Shown in pieces: positions 8,505 through 16,518 of a stretch of DNA of 54,891 nt; positions within the stretch are counted from its first letter, which is position 1; each line of letters opens with the position of its first letter. A program made the position numbers and the translations under genes. This DNA is from Anaerovibrio sp. (GTDB lineage: Bacteria > Bacillota > Negativicutes > Selenomonadales > Selenomonadaceae): positions 1 to 54,891 of the forward strand of contig NZ_JAILFV010000071.1 of NCBI RefSeq assembly GCF_024697385.1. Direction: 5' to 3'. The notes beneath the pieces are model-generated. The model saw nothing but the letters and a program-made list of their open reading frames with translations, was not told the DNA's origin and did not search any database.

Positions 8505-8540
8505 TGGACCAGCATTATTATAGAGAAAGGAGGTTTATCA

Positions 8541-10343
8541 ATGGCGGGGAGAAGAAAAAAGGTTGAGGAAGCTGATTTGACAGAAGAAGTAGCCGTGGCT
8601 AAACAGGGAACAGTCAAAAAGAATACTACATCTGCTGAGATGGAGCAGGAAAAGAAGCCTAAGAAGACTACAGCTAAAAAGACTGCCAAAACAGCTGCAA
8701 AAAGTGAATCCACTGCAAAAAGTGCTACAGGTCAATCCAAGAAAACTAAGGCCACAAAGGACACTAAGACAAGTGCAAAAAATGCAAAAACAAGTGCAAA
8801 AAACACAAAAACAAGTGAAAAAGACACAAAAACAAGTGCAAAAGATGCAAAGTCGATAAGTGCAAAGGATGCAAAAACCACAAGCGCAAAAAAGAGCAAG
8901 AAGACATCTGATACTGGTGATGCAGTCAATTCTGCAGAAAATGAGGCTACTAATTTTGCTGAACTGGTTGAGCAGGCAAGGATTAATGGTAACAGGATTA
9001 CTGCAGGGGAAATTATAGAAGCTTTGCATAAGCAGGATATTTCTCCGGAAGAGTTGGATGAGATTATAGTTGATAAGTTCAGCAAAAATGGTGTAGAAGT
9101 TTCTTTTGATGATAATGTGTCAGAAGATGATGTTGATAAACCTGAGGATGAGGATGATGTCGATGTAGAGGTCGGCATTAATATACCTGATGGAGTAAGC
9201 ATAGATGATCCGGTTAGAATGTATCTTAAGGAGATAGGCCGGGTTCCTCTTTTAACAGGCCCTGAGGAAAAAGAGTTGGCACGGCGCATGGAGGCAGGCG
9301 TTTCTGCTGAATTGTGCATTGCAGCTGATGCTGTTGTCAAGGAGGATGGTAATGCCGGCCGTGACAGCCTGCGACCGATATCTGAATGGACCAGGCTTTT
9401 AAATCTTGATAATAACAATATTGCCCGTAAATATCTGCATCTGAAAAACAAAATGATTTCTTCACTGGTTGAGCAGTACAAGGAAAATATCACTGAGGAT
9501 ACAGATTTTGACAACGAATTATTTGAAAAATATGATGAGAAGCTGGGCAATGTAGAGATTGAGATTGAACCGCTGTCTGAAACTGAAATCAGTGATTTGT
9601 ATGCAGCCAAAGCCTATGGTGAGGATGCTCAGAAGCGGCTTGCTGAAGCTAATTTGAGACTGGTGGTAAGTATAGCCAAAAGATATGTAGGCCGTGGAAT
9701 GCTGTTCCTGGATTTGATTCAGGAAGGCAATCTTGGACTTATAAAGGCTGTGGAAAAGTTTGATCATACCAAGGGCTATAAATTTAGTACCTATGCTACA
9801 TGGTGGATCAGACAGGCCATTACCAGGGCGATAGCCGATCAGGCGCGAACTATCCGTATTCCTGTCCACATGGTGGAGACCATTAACAAGCTGATTCGTG
9901 TCACCAGACAGCTGGTGCAGGATTTGGGGCGTGATCCAAAGCCAAATGAAATTGCGAAAAAGATGGATATAAGCGTAGACCGTGTGAGGGAGATCATGAA
10001 GATAGCCCAGGAACCGGTTTCGTTGGAGACTCCAATAGGTGAGGAGGAAGATTCTCATCTTGGTGATTTCATTGAGGATCATGATGCTCCGGCGCCTGCA
10101 GAACAGGCATCCTTTATGATGCTCAAGGAGCAACTGACAGAAGTCCTTGAGACCCTCACAGAGCGTGAGAAAAGGGTATTGGTACTCAGATTTGGTATAG
10201 AAGATGGCAGAGCCCGTACTTTGGAAGAAGTGGGGCAAAGCTTTGGTGTTACCAGGGAGCGTATCCGTCAGATTGAGGCCAAGGCATTGCGGAAGCTGCG
10301 CAATCCAACACGCAGCAGAAAATTAAAGGATTTTCTGGACTGA
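8541..10343 (+). CDS. rpoD: RNA polymerase primary sigma factor with Lys-rich repeat tail
   Basis: This is a 600-residue group 1 sigma factor. Region 1.1 ([20 protein letters not shown] onward) starts near residue 138. Region 1.2 is [18 protein letters not shown], region 2 contains [20 protein letters not shown] and [18 protein letters not shown], and region 4 contains [20 protein letters not shown]. In front of region 1.1 lies a tail of roughly 130 residues rich in Lys, Ala, Thr and Ser, including about six imperfect 7-residue units of the type TSAKNAK (DNA 8769-8900). AGAAAGGAGG precedes the ATG. A strong terminator follows the gene. Confidence 0.97.
   Translation: MAGRRKKVEEADLTEEVAVAKQGTVKKNTTSAEMEQEKKPKKTTAKKTAKTAAKSESTAKSATGQSKKTKATKDTKTSAKNAKTSAKNTKTSEKDTKTSAKDAKSISAKDAKTTSAKKSKKTSDTGDAVNSAENEATNFAELVEQARINGNRITAGEIIEALHKQDISPEELDEIIVDKFSKNGVEVSFDDNVSEDDVDKPEDEDDVDVEVGINIPDGVSIDDPVRMYLKEIGRVPLLTGPEEKELARRMEAGVSAELCIAADAVVKEDGNAGRDSLRPISEWTRLLNLDNNNIARKYLHLKNKMISSLVEQYKENITEDTDFDNELFEKYDEKLGNVEIEIEPLSETEISDLYAAKAYGEDAQKRLAEANLRLVVSIAKRYVGRGMLFLDLIQEGNLGLIKAVEKFDHTKGYKFSTYATWWIRQAITRAIADQARTIRIPVHMVETINKLIRVTRQLVQDLGRDPKPNEIAKKMDISVDRVREIMKIAQEPVSLETPIGEEEDSHLGDFIEDHDAPAPAEQASFMMLKEQLTEVLETLTEREKRVLVLRFGIEDGRARTLEEVGQSFGVTRERIRQIEAKALRKLRNPTRSRKLKDFLD
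8769..8900 (+). repeat. Degenerate 21-bp tandem repeat inside rpoD
   Basis: Units encode [36 protein letters not shown] and TTSAKKSK in frame. The A-rich direct repeats (acaagtgcaaaa pattern) make the segment prone to slippage in multiples of 21 bp without disturbing the reading frame. Confidence 0.8.
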
Positions 10344-10360
10344 GTAATATTTGTCTATAG

Positions 10361-10390
10361 AAGGGGGCTGGTGGTAACAGTCCCCTTTTT
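10361..10390 (+). terminator. Intrinsic terminator after rpoD
   Basis: AAGGGGGCTG pairs with CAGTCCCCTT (one G-T pair) around a short loop, followed by TTTTT. Confidence 0.88.
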
Positions 10391-10499
10391 AGTGTATGAT
10401 GTATAGCCCCCGGTATACATAGGATTACTATCGTTATTATGGATGAACAACCTGGGAACCGGCGGTATTGGATGAATTGATTTGTGCTTGAGGTGGGAA

Positions 10500-11174
10500 A
10501 TGTTAGATGAGCGATTAAGGGCTGTGGCGGATTTAGTCCCTATAGGCAGCAGTGCTGCTGATATTGGTACAGATCACGCCTATCTGGCTATTGAATTGTA
10601 CAGGTTGAACAGTGGGCGAAGAGTTATAGCTGCAGACCTTAATGCCGGACCGTGTGCTGCTGCGAGGCATACCATTGCCGAGGCAGGGTGTGATGGCCTT
10701 ATAGAGGTGCGGCAGGGGGATGGGCTGACCGTACTCAGCCCTGGTGAGGTAGATGCTATATGCATTGCAGGTATGGGCGGTAAGCTTGAAGCCGATATTC
10801 TTGAAGCTGGCCGGGAGATTGTACAGTCATTAAGCTTTATGGTGCTGCAGCCACAAAATGGCTGTGATTATCTTCGGGGCTGGCTGTATAAAAACGGGTG
10901 GAAAATAGAGGCTGAAAAACTGGCAAAGGTGGATTCAAGACTGTATCAAATTATTAAGGCTGTCCCGGGAACCTGTGATATGCCAAGTGAAGCAGGGCTG
11001 ATTTTGGGGCCGGTCTTATTAAAGGAACGGCCACCATTGTTTCACGAACACCTGATTAATAATCTGAACACCCTTAAAAAAATTTTTGCGGGACTGCAGA
11101 AGGGTGGAAGCAACACTGCAGGTAAGATAGCAGATATTCAGCATAAAATAAATGTTTTGGAGGAATACCTATAA
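10500..11174 (+). CDS. trmK: tRNA (adenine-22-N1)-methyltransferase
   Basis: The 224-residue product is a SAM-dependent methyltransferase of the TrmK/YqfN family, which methylates N1 of A22 in tRNA. The SAM-binding loop is ADIGTDHAYLAIEL near the N-terminus, followed by the family motif CIAGMGGKLEADIL and VLQPQNGCDYLR. The frame opens at a TTG (10482), but GAGGTGGG sits just before the ATG at 10500, giving the usual MLDERLRAVADLVP start. Its stop overlaps the next gene's start region, and TrmK next to a NIF3-family gene and downstream of rpoD is the common Firmicutes order. Confidence 0.9.
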   Translation: MLDERLRAVADLVPIGSSAADIGTDHAYLAIELYRLNSGRRVIAADLNAGPCAAARHTIAEAGCDGLIEVRQGDGLTVLSPGEVDAICIAGMGGKLEADILEAGREIVQSLSFMVLQPQNGCDYLRGWLYKNGWKIEAEKLAKVDSRLYQIIKAVPGTCDMPSEAGLILGPVLLKERPPLFHEHLINNLNTLKKIFAGLQKGGSNTAGKIADIQHKINVLEEYL

Positions 11175-11980
11175 TGAAATGCCAGACAGTAATGGGACTC
11201 ATAGAGAAAATAGCACCAAAAAAATTGGCTGAAAACTGGGACAATCCCGGGCTGCAGGTAGGTAATCCGGAACAGCAGGTCAAAAAAATCATGGTATGCC
11301 TGGATGTCAGTCTGCCAGTGGTACAAAAAGCCATTGAAAAAGGCGCGGATATGATAATAAGTCATCATCCTGTAGTAATGTTCAAGGGCCTTATGAGTAT
11401 ACGCACGGATGCCTGGGTGGGTAAGTTGATTCAGGCACTTTTGACGCACAATATTGCGGTGTATTCTGCCCATACCAACCTGGATATTGCCCAAGGAGGG
11501 TGCAATGATATTTTGGCCAGGATGTGCGGATTGGAAAACATCGATGGATTTGTACCCTGCCAGGATTATCCTGAGGAAAGTATGGGACGGATAGGGTACC
11601 TTTCACAGGAAATTCTGCTGGAGGACTATGCAAAAAATATATGTCACAGTTTGGAAACGGATTGTGTCCGCATAGTAAAAGGTGGCAGGGATATGGTAAA
11701 AAAAGTCGCTCTTTGCAGTGGTGCCGGCGGTGACTTCATAAGCAAGGCAGCTTTTTGTGGAGCCGATGTATATATCACCGGTGATATTAAATATCATGAG
11801 GCTCAGCAGGCCATGCGTCAGGGAATTAACCTTATAGATGCCGGGCATTTTGCTACGGAATTTCCGGTTGTGAGGGCTTTGGCCGAATATTTAAGGACCG
11901 AAATACGGAAGCTTGATCAAGCTGTGGAGGTTATAGAGGATGATATATCCAAGGATTATTTCAGTATTGTCCTTAAGTGA
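11174..11980 (+). CDS. NIF3-family metal-binding protein (YqfO/GTP cyclohydrolase I type 2-like)
   Basis: The 268-residue protein belongs to the NIF3/DUF34 family, whose biochemical role is unsettled; annotation as GTP cyclohydrolase 1 type 2 is by homology only. Likely metal ligands are seen in ISHHPVVMFKG near the N-terminus and in DAGHFATEFP near the C-terminus. The protein is the short form lacking the roughly 100-residue inserted domain found in many Bacillus homologues. Its ATG overlaps the last base of trmK (ATAATG), showing tight translational coupling. Confidence 0.88.
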   Translation: MKCQTVMGLIEKIAPKKLAENWDNPGLQVGNPEQQVKKIMVCLDVSLPVVQKAIEKGADMIISHHPVVMFKGLMSIRTDAWVGKLIQALLTHNIAVYSAHTNLDIAQGGCNDILARMCGLENIDGFVPCQDYPEESMGRIGYLSQEILLEDYAKNICHSLETDCVRIVKGGRDMVKKVALCSGAGGDFISKAAFCGADVYITGDIKYHEAQQAMRQGINLIDAGHFATEFPVVRALAEYLRTEIRKLDQAVEVIEDDISKDYFSIVLK

Positions 11981-12039
11981 GGCAAGAATCCGACTAAGGA
12001 TGTTCTTTTATTTATGTTAGTTGAATGGTGGTGGCAATA

Positions 12040-12690
12040 ATGACGCGCAGTGAAACAATGGAATTATTCAAAACATTTCCAATCTATGGGATTACAGCTG
12101 AAAAAGCATCCCTGGGACGCAATAACTATGAGGTTGTACATGCTATGCTCAGGGCAGGGATACGCTTTATACAATACAGGGAAAAGGAGAAAGCAGGACT
12201 GGACCGATATGAAGAGTGCGTGAAGCTGAGAGGGCTCACCCGTGAATATGGGGCTGCTTTTATAATTGACGATTTTGTCGATCTGGCACTGGCTGTGGAT
12301 GCAGATGGCGTGCATATCGGTCAGGAGGATTTACCTCCGGCAGTGGTGAGGAAACTGGTGGGAGAGAATATGGTAATAGGGCTGTCAACACATTCTCCGG
12401 AGCAACTTGACCGCGCCAACAGTCTTAAAGGTGTTATTGACTATGTTGGTGTGGGACCGGTTTTTCCTACCATGACAAAGGCATCTGCCGTTCCGGTGGG
12501 ATTCAGTTATGTTGAATATGCTGCAAATAGCTCTGAATTACCCTTTGTTGCCATTGGTGGAATAAAAGAGGAAAATATTTCTGAAGTTTGGGAACATGGG
12601 GCACGAAATATAGCTGTAGTTACTGATATCACTCAGTCAGAGAATATCGAACAAAAAATCCAAAACCTAACAAATAACATCAGAAAATAA
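12040..12690 (+). CDS. thiE: Thiamine phosphate synthase
   Basis: The 216-residue TIM-barrel protein joins the thiazole and pyrimidine moieties to make thiamine phosphate. Family motifs are FIQYREKEK, IIDDFVDLALAVDADGVHIGQEDLP and VGVGPVFPTMTK, plus the phosphate-binding VAIGGI. The frame opens at 12025, but GGTGGTGG lies just before the ATG at 12040; a further ATG at 12058 is also possible. No other thiamine genes are adjacent and no TPP riboswitch is visible upstream, so it may be part of the trmK transcript (60-base gap). Confidence 0.88.
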   Translation: MTRSETMELFKTFPIYGITAEKASLGRNNYEVVHAMLRAGIRFIQYREKEKAGLDRYEECVKLRGLTREYGAAFIIDDFVDLALAVDADGVHIGQEDLPPAVVRKLVGENMVIGLSTHSPEQLDRANSLKGVIDYVGVGPVFPTMTKASAVPVGFSYVEYAANSSELPFVAIGGIKEENISEVWEHGARNIAVVTDITQSENIEQKIQNLTNNIRK

Positions 12691-12732
12691 TCATTATATC
12701 ATCATGATATGCTCAAAAAAGCGACCGGCGGT

Positions 12733-12761
12733 TTGACAGGGTGTATATACAGTGATATAAT
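12733..12761 (+). promoter_or_regulatory. Consensus sigma-A promoter of rnpB
   Basis: TTGACA (12733-12738) and TATAAT (12756-12761) are separated by exactly 17 bp, a perfect consensus promoter that starts transcription at about 12769. Confidence 0.92.
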
Positions 12762-12768
12762 GACATTG

Positions 12769-13119
12769 TTGTGAGTGTGAAAGACAATCGCTGACGATTT
12801 ATTCGTTTGAGGAAAGTCCGGGCTCCATAGGGCAGTGTGCTGGATAACGTCCAGCGGGGGCAACCCCAGGGAAAGTGTCATAGAAAAGGAAACCGCCTGT
12901 TTTCAGGTAAGGGTGGAAAGGTGCGGTAAGAGCGCACCAGCAGTCAGGTGACTGGCTGGCTTGATAAACCCCACATGGAGCAAGACCGAATAGGGAAGAA
13001 TATGAGGTGGCCCGCCGATCTTCCGGGTGTGTCGCTAGAATTGTCAGGTAACTGGCAATCCAGATAAATGATTGTCACCGCCTTGGCGGTACAGAACTCG
13101 GCTTATTGATCACTCATGA
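12769..13119 (+). ncRNA. rnpB: RNase P RNA
   Basis: This is the catalytic RNA of RNase P, which matures the 5' ends of tRNAs. Conserved elements are seen in order: GAGGAAAGTCCGGGCTCC, CAGGGAAAGTG, GGTAAGAGCGCACCAGCAG, then AAACCCCACATGGAGCAAGACC and the 3' block ACAGAACTCGGCTTA. The P1 ends pair (GTGAGTG near 12771 with CACTCAT near 13111). About 350 nt fits a type A RNA. It has its own consensus promoter and no intrinsic terminator at its 3' end. Confidence 0.95.
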
Positions 13120-13140
13120 CCATATATGATGAGCTATATA

Positions 13141-13289
13141 TATAGAAGGCCTAATCCAGCTCACGGAGCGGGGGAACCAAATTCTTGGGGTGAATGAACA
13201 TCAGATGTAAATTAAGCTTCTGATCTTAAAGGGTAGTCTTCTCTGCCCTAACCCGACAGCTAACCTCGTAGGCATAGAGAGAGGAGTGT
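13141..13289 (+). ncRNA. Cyclic di-AMP riboswitch (ydaO-yuaA class)
   Basis: Conserved ydaO blocks are present: GAGCGGGGGAACCAA, GGGGTGAATGAA, AACCCGACAGCTAACCTCGTAGGC, then AGAGAGAGGAG. This class binds c-di-AMP and commonly controls cell wall hydrolases, as here. The final GAGG (13281-13284) can pair with CCTC (13264-13267), and the same GAGGAG is the only ribosome binding site of the next gene, 7 bases before its TTG. Control therefore looks translational. A promoter may overlap the rnpB 3' end (TTATTG 13103-13108, TATGAT 13125-13130), but this is weak. Confidence 0.9.
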
Positions 13290-13293
13290 CTTT

Positions 13294-13956
13294 TTGGGTA
13301 AGATTGTGCGTATTTTTGCGCTATCCATGCTTTTGATGTGTTGTCTTTCTGTATGTAGTGCTTCGGCGTTTCGTATGGGAGACCAGGGAAATGATGTTGC
13401 TGAGATTCAGGGTCAGCTCGCCAGCTTGGGCTATGATGTAGCTGCAGATGGTGATTTTGGACCGGCTACTGTAGAAGCTGTTAAAATGTTTCAGCGGGCT
13501 CAGGGCTTAAATGCTGATGGGTTGGTAGGCCCATCTACATACTCCGCATTAATGGGGAGAGAGATGCCACAGGTAAGCCGTAGCTACAATTCAGTTTCCC
13601 GTCGTGTAATTGCCAACTCCATGAATTATATTGGTGTCCCTTATGTATTTGGCGGCACCAGTCCTAGTGGCTTTGACTGCTCAGGATATGTGCGTTATGT
13701 ATTTGCCAGTGCTGGTATTTATTTACCTCGTACTGCTGATGCACAATATGAGGTTGGTATGCCGGTATCCAGAAGTGAATTGATACCTGGTGATCTGGTG
13801 TTCTTTTCAACATATGATTATGGGGCATCCCATGTAGGTATTTATTTGGGCGATGGCTCATTTATCAATGCTTCATCCAGTCGCGGTGTTGCCATTGATT
13901 CCTTGTATAGCTCTTATTGGGGCTCATGCTATATCGGTGCACGCAGAGTATATTAA
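13294..13956 (+). CDS. Secreted NlpC/P60 peptidoglycan hydrolase with PG-binding domain
   Basis: The 220-residue protein carries a signal peptide (residues 1 to about 25, ending near CSASA), a PG_binding_1 domain (about 27-88, QGNDVAEIQGQLASLGY) and a C-terminal NlpC/P60 cysteine peptidase domain (about 100-220). The likely catalytic residues are C129 in SGFDCSGYVRY and H180 in GASHVGIYLGDG. It should act outside the membrane, cutting peptide stems of murein. It starts at TTG, with its ribosome binding site inside the c-di-AMP riboswitch, which links wall cleavage to the turgor and wall-stress messenger c-di-AMP. Confidence 0.93.
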   Translation: MGKIVRIFALSMLLMCCLSVCSASAFRMGDQGNDVAEIQGQLASLGYDVAADGDFGPATVEAVKMFQRAQGLNADGLVGPSTYSALMGREMPQVSRSYNSVSRRVIANSMNYIGVPYVFGGTSPSGFDCSGYVRYVFASAGIYLPRTADAQYEVGMPVSRSELIPGDLVFFSTYDYGASHVGIYLGDGSFINASSSRGVAIDSLYSSYWGSCYIGARRVY

Positions 13957-13963
13957 TTTTTCC

Positions 13964-13997
13964 TGGCGGAGATATTTATCTCCGTCATTTTTTTTGC
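13964..13997 (+). terminator. Intrinsic terminator of the hydrolase gene
   Basis: CGGAGATA and TATCTCCG (13967-13984) form an 8-bp stem, extended by wobble pairs, followed by a run of eight T. Confidence 0.9.
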
Positions 13998-14023
13998 AAA
14001 CATCACTTAAGGACAGCAGAAGA

Positions 14024-14064
14024 AAGGAGCAGTTCACATTCATTTTTGAACAGAACTGCTCCTT
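14024..14064 (-). terminator. Probable terminator of the folB transcript
   Basis: AAGGAGCAGTT (14024-14034) is complementary to AACTGCTCCTT (14054-14064) around a 19-nt loop. It lies 60 bases past the folB stop on the minus strand. The following run (TTTCTTC) is T-rich but not perfect. Confidence 0.6.
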
Positions 14065-14125
14065 GTTTATGTGTGCTTTGCCAAGCCGTTTTTTACCCGG
14101 TGTTAGTGGATAATTATGTCTGTAA

Positions 14126-14488
14126 TCATTGAGCTTTTCGTACAATCTCAATCTGTACATAATCCAACGGACCGGATATAGGTACATTTGGTTTCCTGAT
14201 AGTTACTTTTACTTCCGCAATAACAGAATACTGAGCCAGGAGCTTGTCTCCGATATGACCGCCCAATGCCTGTAGCAGACGGAAACGCTTATTGGCGACA
14301 GCGTCCTTTACCACGGCATAAATAGCGCCTGAATCGATGGTGTCATCAAGGTTATCGGTTTCAACAACCTTGTCATTTTTTGTAGTAACCTCCACATCAA
14401 AATAAAACTTTTGCCCCTGTTCCCGCTCATATTCGTACAGACCATTAAATCCATAGAACATCATATTGACAATTTTGATTTTTGCCAC
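14126..14488 (-). CDS. folB: Dihydroneopterin aldolase-family protein
   Basis: The 120-residue protein belongs to the FolB family, which cleaves 7,8-dihydroneopterin in folate synthesis. Family features are the N-terminal MMFYGFNGLYEYEREQGQKF (pterin-binding region), VDVE-like FYFDVEV, and the C-terminal KPNVPISGPLDYVQIEIVRK. The frame opens further upstream, but AAAGGAGTGG sits 6 bases before a GTG at 14488, the likely start. A TATTAT box lies just upstream on the minus strand. It is downstream of the DHPS-like gene (14650-15006), resembling a folP-folB order. No folK or folE is nearby. Confidence 0.88.
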   Translation of the reverse strand: MAKIKIVNMMFYGFNGLYEYEREQGQKFYFDVEVTTKNDKVVETDNLDDTIDSGAIYAVVKDAVANKRFRLLQALGGHIGDKLLAQYSVIAEVKVTIRKPNVPISGPLDYVQIEIVRKAQ

Positions 14489-14649
14489 TAAAATCCACTC
14501 CTTTTGGTATAATATCATAATCAGCCTTAAATATCCGCATCCTTCTGAAGCATAGAGCTGTTTCGGAAGAACACAGAAAAGCCGATTTGATTGATAATGT
14601 TAATTTATCTATTCGCCAATTATGTGGTTTTTCCTGCTGGCATTTTGTC

Positions 14650-15006
14650 CTATATTAAAAACTGTTTTTCAAGCTCCAGTGCAATGGCCCGCAAACCCCA
14701 AGGCTGTTCCTTGAGTCTGGTTATACCGAGCCTTAATTGCTGCACGGTGGCGCCGATTATCACATCCGTATGGGAGTCCCGGAGATTTATAGTTCCTGAG
14801 GATACTGCCGCTTCGGCTCCCTGACTAAGCATGGTCTGTTTTATGATATTGGCAGCACGGGTATCAACCTTTTCTATTTTTATGACATGAAAAAGCATTT
14901 TTTCCTTCATTAATTCAATGCCTCTGGCAGAAACACCTATGGCAGATAATTCTGCACTGATATCGGAAATGGATGACGGGGATATTGCTATTATATTGCT
15001 TTCCAT
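14650..15006 (-). CDS. Stand-alone protein resembling the N-terminal domain of dihydropteroate synthase
   Basis: The likely product is 118 residues, starting at the ATG at 15006 with AAGGAGAA before it; the longer open frame to 15144 lacks this support. The sequence, with IGVSARGIELM, DTRAANIIKQTMLSQGAEAA, TDVIIGATVQQLR and LKEQPWGLRAIALELE, resembles from memory the roughly 120-residue extension found before the catalytic barrel in DHPS (FolP) of many anaerobic Firmicutes. The barrel itself is absent: the protein stops, and the 160 bases to folB hold no pterin-binding motif. It is either an evolved stand-alone protein or the remnant of a shortened folP. Function is unknown. Confidence 0.7.
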   Translation of the reverse strand: MESNIIAISPSSISDISAELSAIGVSARGIELMKEKMLFHVIKIEKVDTRAANIIKQTMLSQGAEAAVSSGTINLRDSHTDVIIGATVQQLRLGITRLKEQPWGLRAIALELEKQFLI

Positions 15007-15062
15007 GGGAAATTCTCCTTTTTCTATTGCGTTTGTCTGTGCTTTCATTGTATCATAATAAC

Positions 15063-15076
15063 ATGTCATATGACAT
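15063..15076. promoter_or_regulatory. 14-bp perfect palindrome, candidate operator
   Basis: ATGTCATATGACAT is its own reverse complement. It sits between the divergent DHPS-like gene and pncB, next to TATGAT/TACAAT-like boxes that could form the minus-strand promoter. A dimeric repressor could bind here, but no regulator is known. Confidence 0.4.
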
Positions 15077-15227
15077 AACATGGAGCTTGCTTTATGATTA
15101 TCCTCCGATAATATCCAGCGCTTCAGGATATCATTGGAGGGCACTGGTTCGTTGTTGTATGTATAAAATCGAATTTTTGTGAATGCTAATCAGAATGGAA
15201 GCTTATTTTTAGGAGGCGTCATTTTTT

Positions 15228-16277
15228 ATGGCTAAGAGGCTTAGTCCAGAAAGCTTTGACTTTCCGGTAGACGAAATCAAGAGTGGTTTGTATAGCGATA
15301 TTTATTTTTTGCGCACTCAGGAAATCCTTAATCAGGCTAATTATCATCCAACTGTTACGATGCAGATTTTCCAGCGTGATTATGCTACCCTGTGTGGGAT
15401 AGATGAGGCAATTGCATTAATAAAAAAATGCTCATACCATCCTGAGAAAATTAAAATTCGTGCACTGCATGATGGTGATAAGATTGAGCCTTGGGAAACT
15501 GTTATGACCATCGAGGGCGATTTGGCGGATTTTAGCCATTTGGAGACAGTTTATCTTGGCATCATTGCCCGTCAGACAAAGGTAGCAACCAACTGTGCCA
15601 AGGCGGTGGAAGCTGCCAATGGCAAGCCGGTATTATTCTTCCCGTCGAGATTTGATCATTATGCGGTTCAGAAGGGGGATGGATATGCAGCAAAGATTGG
15701 CGGAATGGCCAATGTTTCTACTCCGGCCAATGCAATAACCTGGGGGATTGAGGCTGCCGGTACTATTCCACATGCACTGATTGCAGCTTGTGGTGGTGAT
15801 ACCTTAAAGGCTACACAAATGTTTGATGAGTATATTGACCCTAAAATCAGTCGTGTGGCATTAGTTGATTTCAATAATGATTGCGTGGGCACCAGCCTGA
15901 AGGTGGCACGGGAATTGGGCGATAAGCTGTATGGAGTTCGTCTGGATACCTCTGAAAAAATGGTGGATGTATCCTTGATTGGACAGATGGGACACTTTAA
16001 GCCGACTGGTGTTAACGAGCAGCTTGTGCGGAATGTTCGCGAAGCCTTGGATAATGAAGGCTTTAACCATGTAAAGATAATGGTTTCCGGTGGATTTAAC
16101 CCGGAGAGAATCAGACTCTTTGAAACCAATCATGTGCCTGTTGATGTTTATGCAGTTGGCAGCAATATCTTTGCCACTAATGCTGATTTTACAGCCGATA
16201 TAGTTTTGGTTGATGGTAAGCCTTGTGCAAAGGCCGGTCGTGCCTATAGTGACAATCCGCGCCTTGAGGATGTATGA
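15228..16277 (+). CDS. pncB: Nicotinate phosphoribosyltransferase family protein
   Basis: The 349-residue protein matches the short nicotinate phosphoribosyltransferase group, which salvages nicotinate to nicotinate mononucleotide for NAD. Features are the N-terminal SDIYFLRTQEIL, the central KVATNCAKAVEAANGKPVLFF followed by FDHYAVQKGDGYAA, and the phosphate-binding barrel end MVSGGFNPERI plus DVYAVGSNIF. AGGAGGCG precedes the ATG at a good distance. It is followed directly by a 25-residue membrane peptide gene and a terminator. NAD salvage beside folate genes may be coincidence; the two units are divergent. Confidence 0.88.
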   Translation: MAKRLSPESFDFPVDEIKSGLYSDIYFLRTQEILNQANYHPTVTMQIFQRDYATLCGIDEAIALIKKCSYHPEKIKIRALHDGDKIEPWETVMTIEGDLADFSHLETVYLGIIARQTKVATNCAKAVEAANGKPVLFFPSRFDHYAVQKGDGYAAKIGGMANVSTPANAITWGIEAAGTIPHALIAACGGDTLKATQMFDEYIDPKISRVALVDFNNDCVGTSLKVARELGDKLYGVRLDTSEKMVDVSLIGQMGHFKPTGVNEQLVRNVREALDNEGFNHVKIMVSGGFNPERIRLFETNHVPVDVYAVGSNIFATNADFTADIVLVDGKPCAKAGRAYSDNPRLEDV

Positions 16278-16278
16278 T

Positions 16279-16356
16279 ATGGGTGATCTGGCAGTATTTG
16301 TTCTGGTATTCCTGATGGTGTTATACGCCTTCTGGGATGAACTGTTCACAAATTAA
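16279..16356 (+). CDS. 25-residue single-span membrane peptide
   Basis: An ATG two bases after the pncB stop opens a 25-codon frame with one hydrophobic span (LAVFVLVFLMVLYAFW) and a short acidic tail (DELFTN). GAGG lies 9 bases upstream, inside the end of pncB. A strong terminator begins 6 bases after the stop, so the frame fills the space between pncB and the terminator exactly. I do not recognise it. Its coding status rests on position, composition and the possible ribosome binding site only. Confidence 0.55.
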   Translation: MGDLAVFVLVFLMVLYAFWDELFTN

Positions 16357-16361
16357 AATAG

Positions 16362-16397
16362 AATCTGCAGCAATGTGTTTTTGCTGCAGATTTTTTA
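16362..16397 (+). terminator. Intrinsic terminator of the pncB unit
   Basis: AATCTGCAGCAA (16362-16373) pairs with TTGCTGCAGATT (16381-16392) and is followed by TTTT. Confidence 0.92.
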
Positions 16398-16518
16398 TGT
16401 AACGACTTTATGCCCGGTGATAAATCAAAAGCTATATATCCTAAAAAAAACATTTGCATATACTACTAAAATTAATAAAATTAAGATATATAATTATATT
16501 TATTAGTAGGAGCAGCAT

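Noticed and set aside
8732..9610. 292-codon antisense open frame opposite rpoD
   Set aside because: It is the mirror of the Lys/Ala repeat tail and acidic segments of rpoD, giving a Ser/Phe-rich low-complexity product with no ribosome binding site.
10399..10420. ATGTATA/TATACAT inverted repeat between the rpoD terminator and trmK
   Set aside because: It is short, has no T run and no adjacent promoter boxes that would support an operator or terminator.
12696..12710. ATATCAT-C-ATGATAT palindrome upstream of rnpB
   Set aside because: It is weak, AT-only and lacks a T run; it could be a poor terminator for thiE, but the evidence is insufficient.
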